Positions 24,475 through 33,663 of a stretch of 64,000 bases of DNA are shown here, in pieces. The notes beneath the pieces are model-generated. The model was not told where the DNA came from and ran no database searches. It saw only the letters and a list, made by a program, of their open reading frames with translations. Origin of the DNA: CAZDGB01 sp964504645 (lineage in GTDB: Bacteria > Planctomycetota > Planctomycetia > Planctomycetales > Planctomycetaceae); the NCBI GenBank assembly GCA_964504645.1, contig CAZDGB010000001.1:1-64000 (forward strand). The letters run 5' to 3'. The position numbers were made by a program, and so were the translations under genes. Position 1 is the first letter of the stretch. Each line of letters opens with the position of its first letter.

Positions 24475-26739
24475 TCACACCAGGCCCCAGCGTTTGCGGA
24501 GCGTCCATTCGGCGGTCATCAGGCCGACGAACGCGAACAGCGCCCACCAGTTGTCCCACAGCGTGACGGTGCGAACCTGCGTCAGGTCGCCGAATTTGCG
24601 TTCGACGAGCCGCTGCGCCCAGCCGGACAAATCTTCCGGCTTGAGCGGCGCGCCGCCGGTGATGGTGGCGATTTGCCGCATCAGGTCTTCGTCGGCGGCG
24701 GGGTGGTCGAGTTCCAGATCGCGGGGGTCGACGATGAACCGCGTGCTGGCGGGCGGGCCGAGGAGTTCGCCGTTGCGGGTCGCCGTCACGCGGACCCAGT
24801 AATCGCCGGCGGCTTGCGTGGCGTTGAAGTCCGCGACGTGATCGCGGGCGGCTTTTCGCGGCGCGAGCGGGAATTTCTCCTCGTTCGGCGCCACGACTTC
24901 GACCTGGTACTCCGCGTCGTCGATCGGTGCGCCGTCCGCGCCGCGCGAGCCGAACGTGACGCCCACGTTCGCCCCCGGCACAAAGTTCCGCGGCTCGACT
25001 CTGGCCCAGACGGTTTGATCGTTGTCGGCGTCCTTGCGGGCCAGCCACAGCAACAGTTGCCGCCAGAACCGCTGATGAGCATCCGACTGCCCGTGCTGAT
25101 ACCACAGCCACGTCGAATCGCCGGCGAACGCGGCGGTCCGCGCGCGGCCCCGGTCGGTCGCCAACAATATCGGCGAGCCGTCCTCCGTCTCAGCCCAGAC
25201 CTGCACCAGTTCGTGCAGCGGCTTCAACTTGTTCGCCCCGGCGAGGGGCGGCAGCGACTGCCAGCGGGCGCGGTTCTTCTCCGGGACGTCGATCTGCATC
25301 ACGTACTGCTGCAAGCCGAGCGTCGTCGGCAGCATTCGCACTTTGCCGACGATCTGCCCTTGCCCGCCGACGCCCGGCAAGGCGAGCGCGGTATCGAGGA
25401 CGACGGGGATATAGTCGGCGATGGGCGAATTCGCGTAGCCGCCGGCGCTGAAGTTCTCGCGGCCGCCGATCATCAGCAGGCTGGCCCCTTCGTCGAGCCG
25501 GTCTCGCAGCTTCGTCAGCAGTTCCGGCCCGAAGACTTTCGCGGGGACGTCGCCGATGACATAGACGTCGTACTTGCCGCGCTCGAACCAGTCGGCGGGT
25601 AATCGCGTCTGCGCCGCGAGTTTTCCCTGATGGACGATCTGCCGGTCGAGCTGCAGTTTGTCGGCCCCGTTGACCATGCCGAGGGATTGGATCTCCTTGC
25701 GAATCACGTCGAAGTAGGCGATCTTCACGCCCCCTTGCCGCACGGAGAGGATCGTCTCCACGCGGTTGTTGCGTGTGAGCAATTCGCCGTCGACCGCGGT
25801 GACTTCCACGGCGATCTTGAGCTCGCCCGGCGTTTGCGGCACGAACGTCAGTTCGACTGGGATCGATTCCTTGTCGGTCTTCAGCGTCGTCTCGTAGACA
25901 GGACGTGAATTCTGCGCCGGCGGCGCGGGAACGAGGTCGCTGCTCTGCGACTTGCCGAATTCCTTGCGGCCTTCGACCAGCACCCGGACAGTGACCTTGC
26001 GGCCCTTCGCCCCGGCGGCCCGCAGCCGGACTTTGAGCGGCACCAGCTTGTTCTGGAACACGACCGGATCGACGAGCAGGTCTTCCACGACAAGATCGAC
26101 GGCGGCCTCGGAGATCGACGTCGTCCCGTAGACGACCGGGTAGACCGGAATCTGCGATTCGGCCAGTTGCTGCGCGGAGGACAACGGATCGACGTCGTTC
26201 GGCGGCAAGGCCCGCTGGGCGCCGTCGGTGAAGAGGAACACGGCCATCGTCCGGCGGTCCTGCGATTCCTTCAGCACGTCGGCGAGCGCCTGGCCGATCG
26301 CCGTCTGCTCGCCGTCCGGTTCGGTGGCTTCGGGATTGAACGCCGTCAACCCGCGGGCGAAATCGAACTTGCGGACCTCGACGCGGGAGCCGAGCTTCGC
26401 CAGTTCGGTTTCCAATCGTGCGAGATCGTTGCGCTCGGCCTTCCACCGCGACTCGCCGTTGGGGGCATCGGTGATGGTCCCGCTGCGGCTGACGTCGGCG
26501 AGGAGCAGAATCTGCGCGACGTTCTCCGTCGTCTCCGCGAATTGCACCGACGGCCGGAACATCGCGAACAAGAGCACCAGCACCGCCGCGACTTTCAGCC
26601 CGAGCAACATCCGCCGCCGAAACGCCGACGGCAACCGGTCCCACTGCACGCGGTAGCTGACGACGACCAATGCCAGCATCCCCGCCCCCAGCAGCACGAC
26701 GAGCGGCCACGACCAGATCGGTTCGAGGGCGAGGTTCAT
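24475..26739 (-). CDS. VWA / glutamine-amidotransferase-like membrane protein
   Basis: About 754 residues from the ATG at 26739 (GAGG seven bases upstream). Two transmembrane helices at the N-terminus (about residues 10-30 and 45-63) and one near the C-terminus. The middle has a von Willebrand-like domain (ILLLADVSRSGTITD with a modified MIDAS, then VFLFTDGAQRALP). A later region KYDVYVIGDVPAKVF, then LLMIGGRENFSAGGY, belongs to the class I glutamine-amidotransferase-like fold without a visible Cys nucleophile. Its neighbour upstream is a BatA-type protein, so both probably form one envelope complex. Function unknown. Confidence 0.82.
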   Translation of the reverse strand: MNLALEPIWSWPLVVLLGAGMLALVVVSYRVQWDRLPSAFRRRMLLGLKVAAVLVLLFAMFRPSVQFAETTENVAQILLLADVSRSGTITDAPNGESRWKAERNDLARLETELAKLGSRVEVRKFDFARGLTAFNPEATEPDGEQTAIGQALADVLKESQDRRTMAVFLFTDGAQRALPPNDVDPLSSAQQLAESQIPVYPVVYGTTSISEAAVDLVVEDLLVDPVVFQNKLVPLKVRLRAAGAKGRKVTVRVLVEGRKEFGKSQSSDLVPAPPAQNSRPVYETTLKTDKESIPVELTFVPQTPGELKIAVEVTAVDGELLTRNNRVETILSVRQGGVKIAYFDVIRKEIQSLGMVNGADKLQLDRQIVHQGKLAAQTRLPADWFERGKYDVYVIGDVPAKVFGPELLTKLRDRLDEGASLLMIGGRENFSAGGYANSPIADYIPVVLDTALALPGVGGQGQIVGKVRMLPTTLGLQQYVMQIDVPEKNRARWQSLPPLAGANKLKPLHELVQVWAETEDGSPILLATDRGRARTAAFAGDSTWLWYQHGQSDAHQRFWRQLLLWLARKDADNDQTVWARVEPRNFVPGANVGVTFGSRGADGAPIDDAEYQVEVVAPNEEKFPLAPRKAARDHVADFNATQAAGDYWVRVTATRNGELLGPPASTRFIVDPRDLELDHPAADEDLMRQIATITGGAPLKPEDLSGWAQRLVERKFGDLTQVRTVTLWDNWWALFAFVGLMTAEWTLRKRWGLV

Positions 26740-26776
26740 GGCAAACCTCGCAGGGTTTGCCGAGGCGAACCGTTTC

Positions 26777-26882
26777 GAAGGGTGAAGGCGGAAGGCGGAA
26801 GGTGGAAGGAAAGTGTGCTTTGTCCCCTCGCACCCACTGCGGGGTCTCTCCTTCCGCCTTCCGCCTTCGCCCTTCCGCCTTT
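26777..26882. repeat. Inverted heptanucleotide repeats (GGAAGGC)n / (CTTCCGC)n
   Basis: The left arm (26777-26813) is GGAAGGC-type heptamers and the right arm (26848-26882) their complements, separated by about 35 bases. It fills the gap between the two VWA genes. The same heptamers occur inside the polyketide synthase gene. Confidence 0.88.
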
Positions 26883-26896
26883 GTATTTGGCCATGA

Positions 26897-29395
26897 TCAC
26901 ACCCGGCTCGCCGTCTTGGAAACCATCGCCGCCGGTCGCGCCGCGGTTCCCGCGCGGACCGTTTCCGTCGGCAGCGCTTCATCCGTGCGATAGAACCACG
27001 CCCCGGCGATTTGTTCCATCACGAAGACGCCGATCAGCACGGCGAGAACGAGACTGTAAACTTCCTGCCCCAACCGCCCGGCCTGTACGTTGCGGACGAG
27101 GCTGTCCAATTCCCGGCTGATGGCGTATCGCTGCTCGCCGAGCAACTGGTCGAGCTCCAGTTTCGTCAGCTTCGTGAGATTGCTCTCCGCCGGCGGCAGG
27201 TTCAGGCTGAATCCCGCCGACGGGCTGGTGCTGTCGTCGGCCGGCACGATCTGGTACTGCCCCGGCGACGTCACCTCTTTCAGCCGCAGCGTGTCGGTGA
27301 GTTTTGGTACTTCCTGCGGCAATTGCTTGAAGTCGGGCATCCGCAGCACGCACGTCCGATTCTGTGGCTCGGCGTCGATCCGCACCGACACCGGCTCACC
27401 CACCGTCCAGTTGGAACGCCCGGCGGCGGCCGCCGTCAGATAGCCCGTCAACTGATCGACGAGGACGAGATAACTCCAGCCCCCCATCAAATCGTTCCAC
27501 GTCGTCGAGTTGATCGCCGTCGTCAGCAGCAACACGCGGCCCTGACCGACGGGCCGCTCCAGAATCGCCGGCGGCGCGGCATCGGTCGCATACGGAGCCA
27601 CGACCGTGCTCGCCTCATCGCGGGCCACGCTCCAATAGCGGCGGATTTCCAGCATCGACAGTTCCGGCACCGCGCCGGTCTCATCGAACCGCTGCACGAT
27701 CGGATGAACCTTGTCGCGGAAATCGATCGTCGCCGCGCCGGGAGGGAATTTGACCGCGCCCTGCAGCGCGCATGGCAACAGTTCCTGCGCGGCGGGGCTG
27801 TTGTAGGAGACTGTGTCGATTCCGCGGCGGTCGTTGATCCGGTTGTTCGCTCCCAACGCGACAAACAACCCGCCGCCCGCTTCCACGAACGACCGCAGCC
27901 GGTCCCACGCCTCCGCCGTCGGACTGCCGGCGTTGATGAGGCACACGATGTCGAAGTCTTCGAGTTCCACCGTCGTCAGCTTGTCGGTCGTGACGAACCG
28001 GTCCTGAAACGCCGTCCGTTTTCCTTGATCGAGACTGGCGAGCGCCGTCCGCAAGTGTTCGACCTGCGATTCAGCGTCGCTCACGACCAGCACCTTCCGC
28101 GGCGGCAGGATGCGCACGGTGAACGCCAGTTGATCGTCCATCGCCAACGGGTCCGCGCCGACAATTCTCAATCGCCCCTGTTGATACCGCTCTTGTCGGG
28201 CGTCGATCGGAAACGACACCAGCACTTCGCCCCCGTCCGCCGCCAGCACTGTCTGCTGGCCCGATTTCACCGACCCGGTCGGTGTTTCGATCTCGGCTTC
28301 GACCGTTTGTTCGGCGGAAATATCGCCCAATCGCCGCAGCGTCGCTTCGACCTGCAATTGCCCGCCGGCCGAAACCGCCTCGCGCGACAGTTTCAGGTTC
28401 GTCAGGCTCACGTTCACCGGATCATCGACGCCGACGTCGACGAGATAAATTCCTAGCCACGGCCGCGCGGCGATTTCCTCCTTGAGTTGCGGCGACGGCT
28501 CCGCCCGCCACGCCGATTTCGCGAAATCGGTAAACAGGTAGACTTCCCGCAGAAAACGGTCCTGCTGCAATTCCTCGGGGACGCTCGACTGGTCTGAGAG
28601 AATCTTTTTGCGGTCGTTTTCCAACGCCTGAATCGCCGCCCGCAGCCGATCTTCCATCGGCCGCGACAACGGCTGCGATTTCAACGCGTCGACGCGATTC
28701 TGCACTGCGGCGAGATCGGCGGAGAAAACGGCGGGCGTCGCCGTGGCGGTGTCTGAGACGGCCACCTTGCTTCCCGCCGGCAAACGGCCGAGATGACCGC
28801 CCGCCAGTTCCGCGGCGACTTCCAGCCGCGTCCGGTTCTGCCGCTGGTACTGCATGCTCGGACTGGTGTCGAACAAGTAGACCGCCATCACCGGCAAGTC
28901 GGCGGCGGCGTTCGACCGCGGTGCAACGATCTCCGCCGCGATCCGCCGCTGATACGGCCACGCGACACCAAGCAGTAAAAGCAGCGCCGAAATCGCTGCA
29001 ACGGCGCCGCGGAGGACGGTCCGTTTCGTCAGCCAGACATGCCGCGGCCACGACCGGCGTTTCCACGACTGGAGCACGCCGAAATACGTAGCGAGCGCCG
29101 CGGCGACGATTCCCCCGCCGACGAGCGTCTCGGTCCAGGTGAGAGCATAGTTCGCCGGGGGCAATGTGGGCCGCGCGAGGGCGAGGACGATCAGCGCAAT
29201 GGCCCCCACCCGCAGCAACAGGAGCCACAGATGCCGCAATCGCAACCGCCGGCTATTTTGCTTTTGCCGCGTCTGCAACAGCCGCAATGCCGGGAACGGC
29301 AACCGCTTTGGACGCGGCCGCATCCACAGATGCAAAATCACCGGAATCGCGGCGAGGCCAAGACCGGCGAGCAGTGCGGGATGAAGAAACGACAT
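26897..29395 (-). CDS. BatA-domain VWA membrane protein
   Basis: 832 residues. The N-terminal BatA (aerotolerance regulator) domain is clear: LHPALLAGLGLAAIPVILHL then RPKRLPFPALRLLQ, followed by further transmembrane helices (about residues 58-80, 85-105, 130-150). The VWA domain is at about 170-320 (MAVYLFDTSPSMQYQR gives the DxSxS MIDAS). A later Rossmann-like part (KVLVVSDAESQVEHLRTAL, then FDIVCLINAGSPTAEAW) resembles amidotransferase-like domains. A final transmembrane helix lies near residue 785. It is upstream of the second VWA gene on the same strand. Bat proteins are linked to envelope stress and often to MoxR ATPases; none is seen here. Confidence 0.87.
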   Translation of the reverse strand: MSFLHPALLAGLGLAAIPVILHLWMRPRPKRLPFPALRLLQTRQKQNSRRLRLRHLWLLLLRVGAIALIVLALARPTLPPANYALTWTETLVGGGIVAAALATYFGVLQSWKRRSWPRHVWLTKRTVLRGAVAAISALLLLLGVAWPYQRRIAAEIVAPRSNAAADLPVMAVYLFDTSPSMQYQRQNRTRLEVAAELAGGHLGRLPAGSKVAVSDTATATPAVFSADLAAVQNRVDALKSQPLSRPMEDRLRAAIQALENDRKKILSDQSSVPEELQQDRFLREVYLFTDFAKSAWRAEPSPQLKEEIAARPWLGIYLVDVGVDDPVNVSLTNLKLSREAVSAGGQLQVEATLRRLGDISAEQTVEAEIETPTGSVKSGQQTVLAADGGEVLVSFPIDARQERYQQGRLRIVGADPLAMDDQLAFTVRILPPRKVLVVSDAESQVEHLRTALASLDQGKRTAFQDRFVTTDKLTTVELEDFDIVCLINAGSPTAEAWDRLRSFVEAGGGLFVALGANNRINDRRGIDTVSYNSPAAQELLPCALQGAVKFPPGAATIDFRDKVHPIVQRFDETGAVPELSMLEIRRYWSVARDEASTVVAPYATDAAPPAILERPVGQGRVLLLTTAINSTTWNDLMGGWSYLVLVDQLTGYLTAAAAGRSNWTVGEPVSVRIDAEPQNRTCVLRMPDFKQLPQEVPKLTDTLRLKEVTSPGQYQIVPADDSTSPSAGFSLNLPPAESNLTKLTKLELDQLLGEQRYAISRELDSLVRNVQAGRLGQEVYSLVLAVLIGVFVMEQIAGAWFYRTDEALPTETVRAGTAARPAAMVSKTASRV

Positions 29396-29536
29396 GAGAA
29401 TTTCCGCGGCAGCCGCCGCTCGCGCGTCCGGCTCGGATCAGGGTCTCTGCATTGTATCCGCTCGGCGACACCCCGGCGAGGACTCTTCCGGGTCGAACGC
29501 TCGCCCTGGCTAGGGCGTCGGGGTAGTGTGGTCGGC

Positions 29537-30280
29537 ATGGCATCCCAGAAATTGTTCGCCGAAAAACCGCTCGACGCCTGGCGCGAGCAATTTCGTTCAT
29601 CCCCCACGGCGGAGGAACGGTACCGCGCGCTGCAGGCGATTGTTGCCCTCGCCGGCGTTGAGGACGCGATCGGTTGGTTAACCCCCGGACTCTCGGATAC
29701 CGAGGCGTCGATCCGCGCCGGCGCGGCACGCTGGCTGGCGAGTCAGGCCGAGTTATCGCCGCGGCCCGGCAGCGACGCGGCGTGGCAAACGATTCGCAGT
29801 CGCTGGCAAGCGCTGCTGGCGGACGACGATCCCGACGTCCGCTTCGAGGCGGCCCGCGGGCTGATTCTGCTGGATGCAGAGGGGAACGATGCCGCGTGCA
29901 AGCTGTCGGAGTTGCTGCACGACGACGAGACGCAGCCGGTGATGCTGGCGGCGATCCTGGAGCTTTATCGACGAATGGCGCCGCATGCCGTCGCGCCGCC
30001 GGCCTGGTCGCGGTTTCTGCAGCACGAGCAATCCGCCGTCCGCGAGGCCGCGGCCCGCGCGCTCGGCCGGTGGGCCGCTGGTTCGGAGCAGTTGGCCCGC
30101 GATCTGTTGCCGCTGCTCAACGACGAAGACCCGTTCGTCCGCGAGGAGGCGGCCCGGGCGCTGGGCGTCATCGGCGTCTCGTCGGCGGAGATTCTCGCCG
30201 TGCTGAGCGCCTCCGTTAGTGACGAAGATGACGTCGTCGCCGCTGCGGCGCGGGCCGCGTTACAGCGGCTGCAAAAGTGA
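29537..30280 (+). CDS. HEAT-repeat protein
   Basis: 247 residues from the ATG at 29537; an upstream open frame to 29039 overlaps the BatA gene and is a shadow. Tandem helical repeats are visible: SIRAGAARWLASQAEL, DVRFEAARGLILLDAEG, AVREAAARALGRWAAG, FVREEAARALGVIGVS and DVVAAAARAALQRLQ. This is typical of HEAT or PBS-lyase-like repeats used as protein scaffolds. It is divergent from the BatA-type gene, with about 140 bp between the starts. No catalytic domain. Confidence 0.85.
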   Translation: MASQKLFAEKPLDAWREQFRSSPTAEERYRALQAIVALAGVEDAIGWLTPGLSDTEASIRAGAARWLASQAELSPRPGSDAAWQTIRSRWQALLADDDPDVRFEAARGLILLDAEGNDAACKLSELLHDDETQPVMLAAILELYRRMAPHAVAPPAWSRFLQHEQSAVREAAARALGRWAAGSEQLARDLLPLLNDEDPFVREEAARALGVIGVSSAEILAVLSASVSDEDDVVAAAARAALQRLQK

Positions 30281-30338
30281 TGGGCGGGAAGAAAGGGTGT
30301 TGCAGTTTCGTTGAAGAGGTTTGGTCCGCAGCTTGCGC

Positions 30339-30418
30339 CGATTTCCGCAGATTAAAACGGCAGGAAGCAACTCTTGCCCTCATGGTTTTATCTGCGTCCA
30401 TCTGTGAAATCTGCGGAT
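30339..30418. repeat. Intergenic inverted repeat, CCGCAGAT family
   Basis: The left arm (30339-30354) is CGATTTCCGCAGATT. The right arm (30386-30418) contains AATCTGCGGATCG. It lies directly upstream of the sulfatase gene. Confidence 0.75.
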
Positions 30419-30445
30419 CGTTCCGGCTTTCTGAATAGGGCGGCC

Positions 30446-31810
30446 ATGAAATTCGCCTTGCGAACAGTGCTCCTGTTGTGCGGTTTGCTTCCCGCGGTCT
30501 GCGCAGAATCGGCGGAAGCGCCGCGGACCAACATTGTCATTCTCTACGCCGACGACTGGCGGCACGATACGCTCGGCTGTGCGGGAAACCCAGTCGTCAA
30601 GACGCCGCATCTCGATGCCTTGGCGAAGGAGAGTGTGCGGTTTACGCGGGCGTGCGTGACGACTTCGATCTGCGGCGTCAGTCGGGCCACGCTCCTCACC
30701 GGGCAGTGGATGTCCCGCCACGGCAATCGGGCGTTCGGGCCGTTCCAGACGCCGTGGGCCGAGACGTTTCCCGGCCGGCTGCGGGCGAACGGCTATCGGG
30801 TCGGCCACGTCGGCAAATGGCACAACGGGCCGTTCCCCCAGGACCAGTACGATTTCGGCCGGGCCTACGATGGGCGGCACTTCTTCACGAACCCCGATGG
30901 CACGCGGACGCACGTCACGAAACGAAATGAAGCCGATGCGCTGGAGTTCCTGCAGCAGCGCCCGCCAGAGCAGCCGTTCTGTCTGACGGTCGCGTTCTTC
31001 GCGCCGCATGCGGAGGACGGCGATCCGAACCAATACCTGTACCAGCCGGAGAGCGAGCCGCTCTATCGCGACGCGACGATTCCGTTCCCGTTGACCGGCG
31101 ACGACGAGCACTTCCGCCGGTTGCCGCCATTTCTCGCGAACGAAAAGAACGAAGGCCGCCGGCGGTGGCGAATCCGGTTCGACACGCCGGAGAAATATCA
31201 GACCTACATGAAGGCGTATTACCGGCTGGTGTCGGAAGTCGACGCCGCGTGCGGCACGATTCTCGCCGAGCTGCGGCGGCAGGAACTGCTCGATCAGACC
31301 CTGGTGATCTTCACGACCGACAACGGCTACTTCCACGGCGAGCACGGCCTCGCGGACAAGTGGTATCCCTACGAGGAAGCGATCCGCGTGCCGCTGCTGA
31401 TCCGCGACCCGCGCACGCCGGGGTCACAACGCGGAACCACCTGCGACGAGTTTGCGCTGAACGCCGACCTCGCGCCGACGATCCTGACTGCGGCAGGAGT
31501 CGAAATTCCCGCCGGCATGCAGGGCCGCGATCTGTCGCCCCTCGCATTCGGCCAGACGCCGCCCGATTGGCGGAACGACTACTTCTACGAGCACGCGGTG
31601 ATCCGGAACGTCGATTTCATCCCATCGTCGGAGGCCCTCGTGCGGAAAGACTGGAAATACATCCTCTGGCCCGATTTCGATCGGGAGGAACTGTTCGATC
31701 TGACGAACGACCCGCACGAGACGAAGGACTTGTCGAACGATCCCGCCCACGCCGAGCGACTGACCGCACTCCGCCGCGACTTCGCCCAGCGGAAAGCGGA
31801 GGCGAAGTAA
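30446..31810 (+). CDS. Secreted sulfatase with a non-canonical formylglycine site
   Basis: 454 residues of the type I sulfatase / alkaline phosphatase superfamily. The signal peptide MKFALRTVLLLCGLLPAVCA is followed by NIVILYADDWRHDTLGCAG, whose Asp pair binds calcium. The activation site reads ICGVSRATLLTGQ. The Cys that would become formylglycine is present, but the usual C-x-P/A-S-R has Val in place of Pro/Ala. HVGKWHNGPFP and VIFTTDNGYFHGEHGLADKW complete the active site. AGGG seven bases before the ATG. The substrate is probably a sulfated polysaccharide, but no carbohydrate-related neighbour confirms this. Confidence 0.9.
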   Translation: MKFALRTVLLLCGLLPAVCAESAEAPRTNIVILYADDWRHDTLGCAGNPVVKTPHLDALAKESVRFTRACVTTSICGVSRATLLTGQWMSRHGNRAFGPFQTPWAETFPGRLRANGYRVGHVGKWHNGPFPQDQYDFGRAYDGRHFFTNPDGTRTHVTKRNEADALEFLQQRPPEQPFCLTVAFFAPHAEDGDPNQYLYQPESEPLYRDATIPFPLTGDDEHFRRLPPFLANEKNEGRRRWRIRFDTPEKYQTYMKAYYRLVSEVDAACGTILAELRRQELLDQTLVIFTTDNGYFHGEHGLADKWYPYEEAIRVPLLIRDPRTPGSQRGTTCDEFALNADLAPTILTAAGVEIPAGMQGRDLSPLAFGQTPPDWRNDYFYEHAVIRNVDFIPSSEALVRKDWKYILWPDFDREELFDLTNDPHETKDLSNDPAHAERLTALRRDFAQRKAEAK

Positions 31811-31820
31811 GGTGTCTTCG

Positions 31821-31894
31821 TAGGGTGGGTCGAGGATCTGCGAGGCCCAACTTGCCGAAGAGCGGTGGGCCTCGAAGACTCGACCCACCCTACA
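31821..31894. repeat. Intergenic hairpin, TAGGGTGGGTCGAG family
   Basis: Arms at 31821-31849 and 31866-31894. It is flanked by a 33-nt imperfect direct duplication of the sulfatase 3' end (31778-31810 and 31896-31928), including the stop codon. Confidence 0.88.
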
Positions 31895-31942
31895 AGAATT
31901 TGCCCAACGGAAAGCGACAGCGAAGTAACGGCGATAGTCCCC

Positions 31943-32869
31943 ATGGCTCCCCGAACATCTTCCGTGAATTTATACGATCCTCGTCAGGGCGATCTCGCCG
32001 TGCGCGTGGACAGCGTTCAACTCGACGGCTCGGCCCACGAGCCGGCCCGCACGAATTGTTTTGCGATTTATGTTGTGCGCTCCGGGACGGGGCTTTTCTG
32101 GGCGGATGCGACTCAGTTCTCTTTCGGTCCGAATTCGTTGCTGTTCTTCGTCCCCTATCAGCACATCCGGTTTCTGCCGGAGACGTCGGTGGAGGGAGAC
32201 GTCCTGAGGTTTCATGCCAATTTCCTCTGCGTCGAGACGTTCCATGCGGAAGTCGGCTGCAGCGGCATCTTGTTCAACGATCCGTATGGGCCTCCGATCG
32301 TCCGTCTGGACAAAGCGTCGCGGACAGAAGTGAAAGGGCTCGTGCATCGTCTGCAGCAGGAGCAGACCGAACGGGCGACGGCGTTTCACGAGGTGATGCT
32401 GGCTCACTTGAAGGTCCTGCTGATCCTCGCCGCGCGGCTCAAAGCCGCCGCCGGGAGCGCTTGCCGGGCGGGGTCCGTCGATATGCGGCACCCCGTCCTG
32501 GTCCAGCTCCGCGAGTTGATCGAAGCCCATTACCAGGCCTGGCACTCGCCGGCCGATTACGCCCGGTCGCTGCACATGACGCCGAAAGCCTTGGGCCGGC
32601 TCGTGCGGGACCATTTGGGGACGACGCTGACGGACCTCATTCGCAATCGGCTGCTCATCCACGCAAAGTGGCAGTTGCTGCACACGCTCCGGCCGGTCAA
32701 AGAGATTGCGCGCGAGCTCGGCTTCGACGATGAACTCTATTTCAGCCGGTTGTTCAAAAAGGCGACCGGACACTCGCCCAAATTCTTCCGGGAGTTCGAA
32801 ACCGAAATTCGCGGCGGAAGCAATCTGTCCATGTTTTCGACCGCTGCGCCCATTCTGCCCGCGACGTAA
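31943..32869 (+). CDS. AraC-family transcriptional regulator
   Basis: 308 residues. The N-terminal cupin-like sensor (FAIYVVRSGTGLFWADATQF, then NSLLFFVPYQHIRFLPET) is followed by two helix-turn-helix motifs (SPADYARSLHMTPKALGRLV and VKEIARELGFDDELYFSRLF) and the AraC signature KKATGHSPKFFRE. The sensor contains several cysteines (TNCFAIY, NFLCVETF, AEVGCSG). It sits 81 bp upstream of a DUF417 gene on the same strand, an arrangement that recalls RclR with RclC of enteric bacteria. The effector is unknown. Confidence 0.9.
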   Translation: MAPRTSSVNLYDPRQGDLAVRVDSVQLDGSAHEPARTNCFAIYVVRSGTGLFWADATQFSFGPNSLLFFVPYQHIRFLPETSVEGDVLRFHANFLCVETFHAEVGCSGILFNDPYGPPIVRLDKASRTEVKGLVHRLQQEQTERATAFHEVMLAHLKVLLILAARLKAAAGSACRAGSVDMRHPVLVQLRELIEAHYQAWHSPADYARSLHMTPKALGRLVRDHLGTTLTDLIRNRLLIHAKWQLLHTLRPVKEIARELGFDDELYFSRLFKKATGHSPKFFREFETEIRGGSNLSMFSTAAPILPAT

Positions 32870-32950
32870 GCGGCCGATACTTCGGTCATGACGACGAGGG
32901 TTCCCAATCGGTGGGATACCTGACGTCGCCCTCACCGAAGGAGAAAGATC

Positions 32951-33535
32951 ATGGGCGTGATGCAATTATTCGAACTGGCCGCGCGGATGGATCACGTCGG
33001 CATCGCGGTGACCCGGGTGGGTCTGATCGTCGTGCTGCTGTGGATCGGCGGCTTGAAGGCATTCCGGTACGAAGCGGACGGCATCGTGCCGTTCGTCGCC
33101 AACAGCCCCTTCATGAGTTTTTTCTACGCCGATCCAGGCCACTACAAGACGCACAAGAACCCCGAAGGCGCGCTCGTGCCGGAAAATCGCTCCTGGCACG
33201 TCGCCAATCGGACGTATGAGTTCGCGTACGGCTTAGGGACTGTGATCGTGCTCTACGGATTGCTGATCGGCCTGCATCCGTGGTTGCCGCAGGCGGCGGC
33301 GGTCGGCAGTTTTCTGGTCTTCGTGATGTCGTTTGTCACGCTGTCGTTTCTGATCACGACGCCCGAATGCTGGGTGCCGGCGCTCGGCGACGCCCAGCAT
33401 GGCTTTCCCTATCTGAGCGGCGCCGGCCGGCTCGTGATCAAGGACGCCATCATGATGGGCGCAGCCCTTGTCACCATGGCTGACTCGGCACAGGCGTACC
33501 TGCGACAGCGGAGCGGCGGACAAGAAGCAAGCTGA
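32951..33535 (+). CDS. DUF417 (YkgB/RclC-like) membrane protein
   Basis: 194 residues with four predicted transmembrane helices (about 20-37, 93-108, 112-132, 160-177). The family block is GLIVVLLWIGGLKAFRYEA, then GIVPFVANSPFMSFFY. AGGAGA lies about seven bases before the ATG, a strong ribosome-binding site. In Escherichia coli the homologue RclC takes part in reactive-chlorine resistance, controlled by the AraC-type RclR. Here the adjacent AraC-type gene suggests similar control. That function is inferred from family and context. Confidence 0.87.
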   Translation: MGVMQLFELAARMDHVGIAVTRVGLIVVLLWIGGLKAFRYEADGIVPFVANSPFMSFFYADPGHYKTHKNPEGALVPENRSWHVANRTYEFAYGLGTVIVLYGLLIGLHPWLPQAAAVGSFLVFVMSFVTLSFLITTPECWVPALGDAQHGFPYLSGAGRLVIKDAIMMGAALVTMADSAQAYLRQRSGGQEAS

Positions 33536-33663
33536 TGAAATTGTGACGCGTCGCCGCAAAAGTCCCCTCGCCCCCGCTGCGGGGGAGAGGGGACGGAATT
33601 GTTAGCGACGCTTGGTTTTCATGGGAACTTGAGATTTGGAGCTTCACTCAATGTTCGCGCCCG

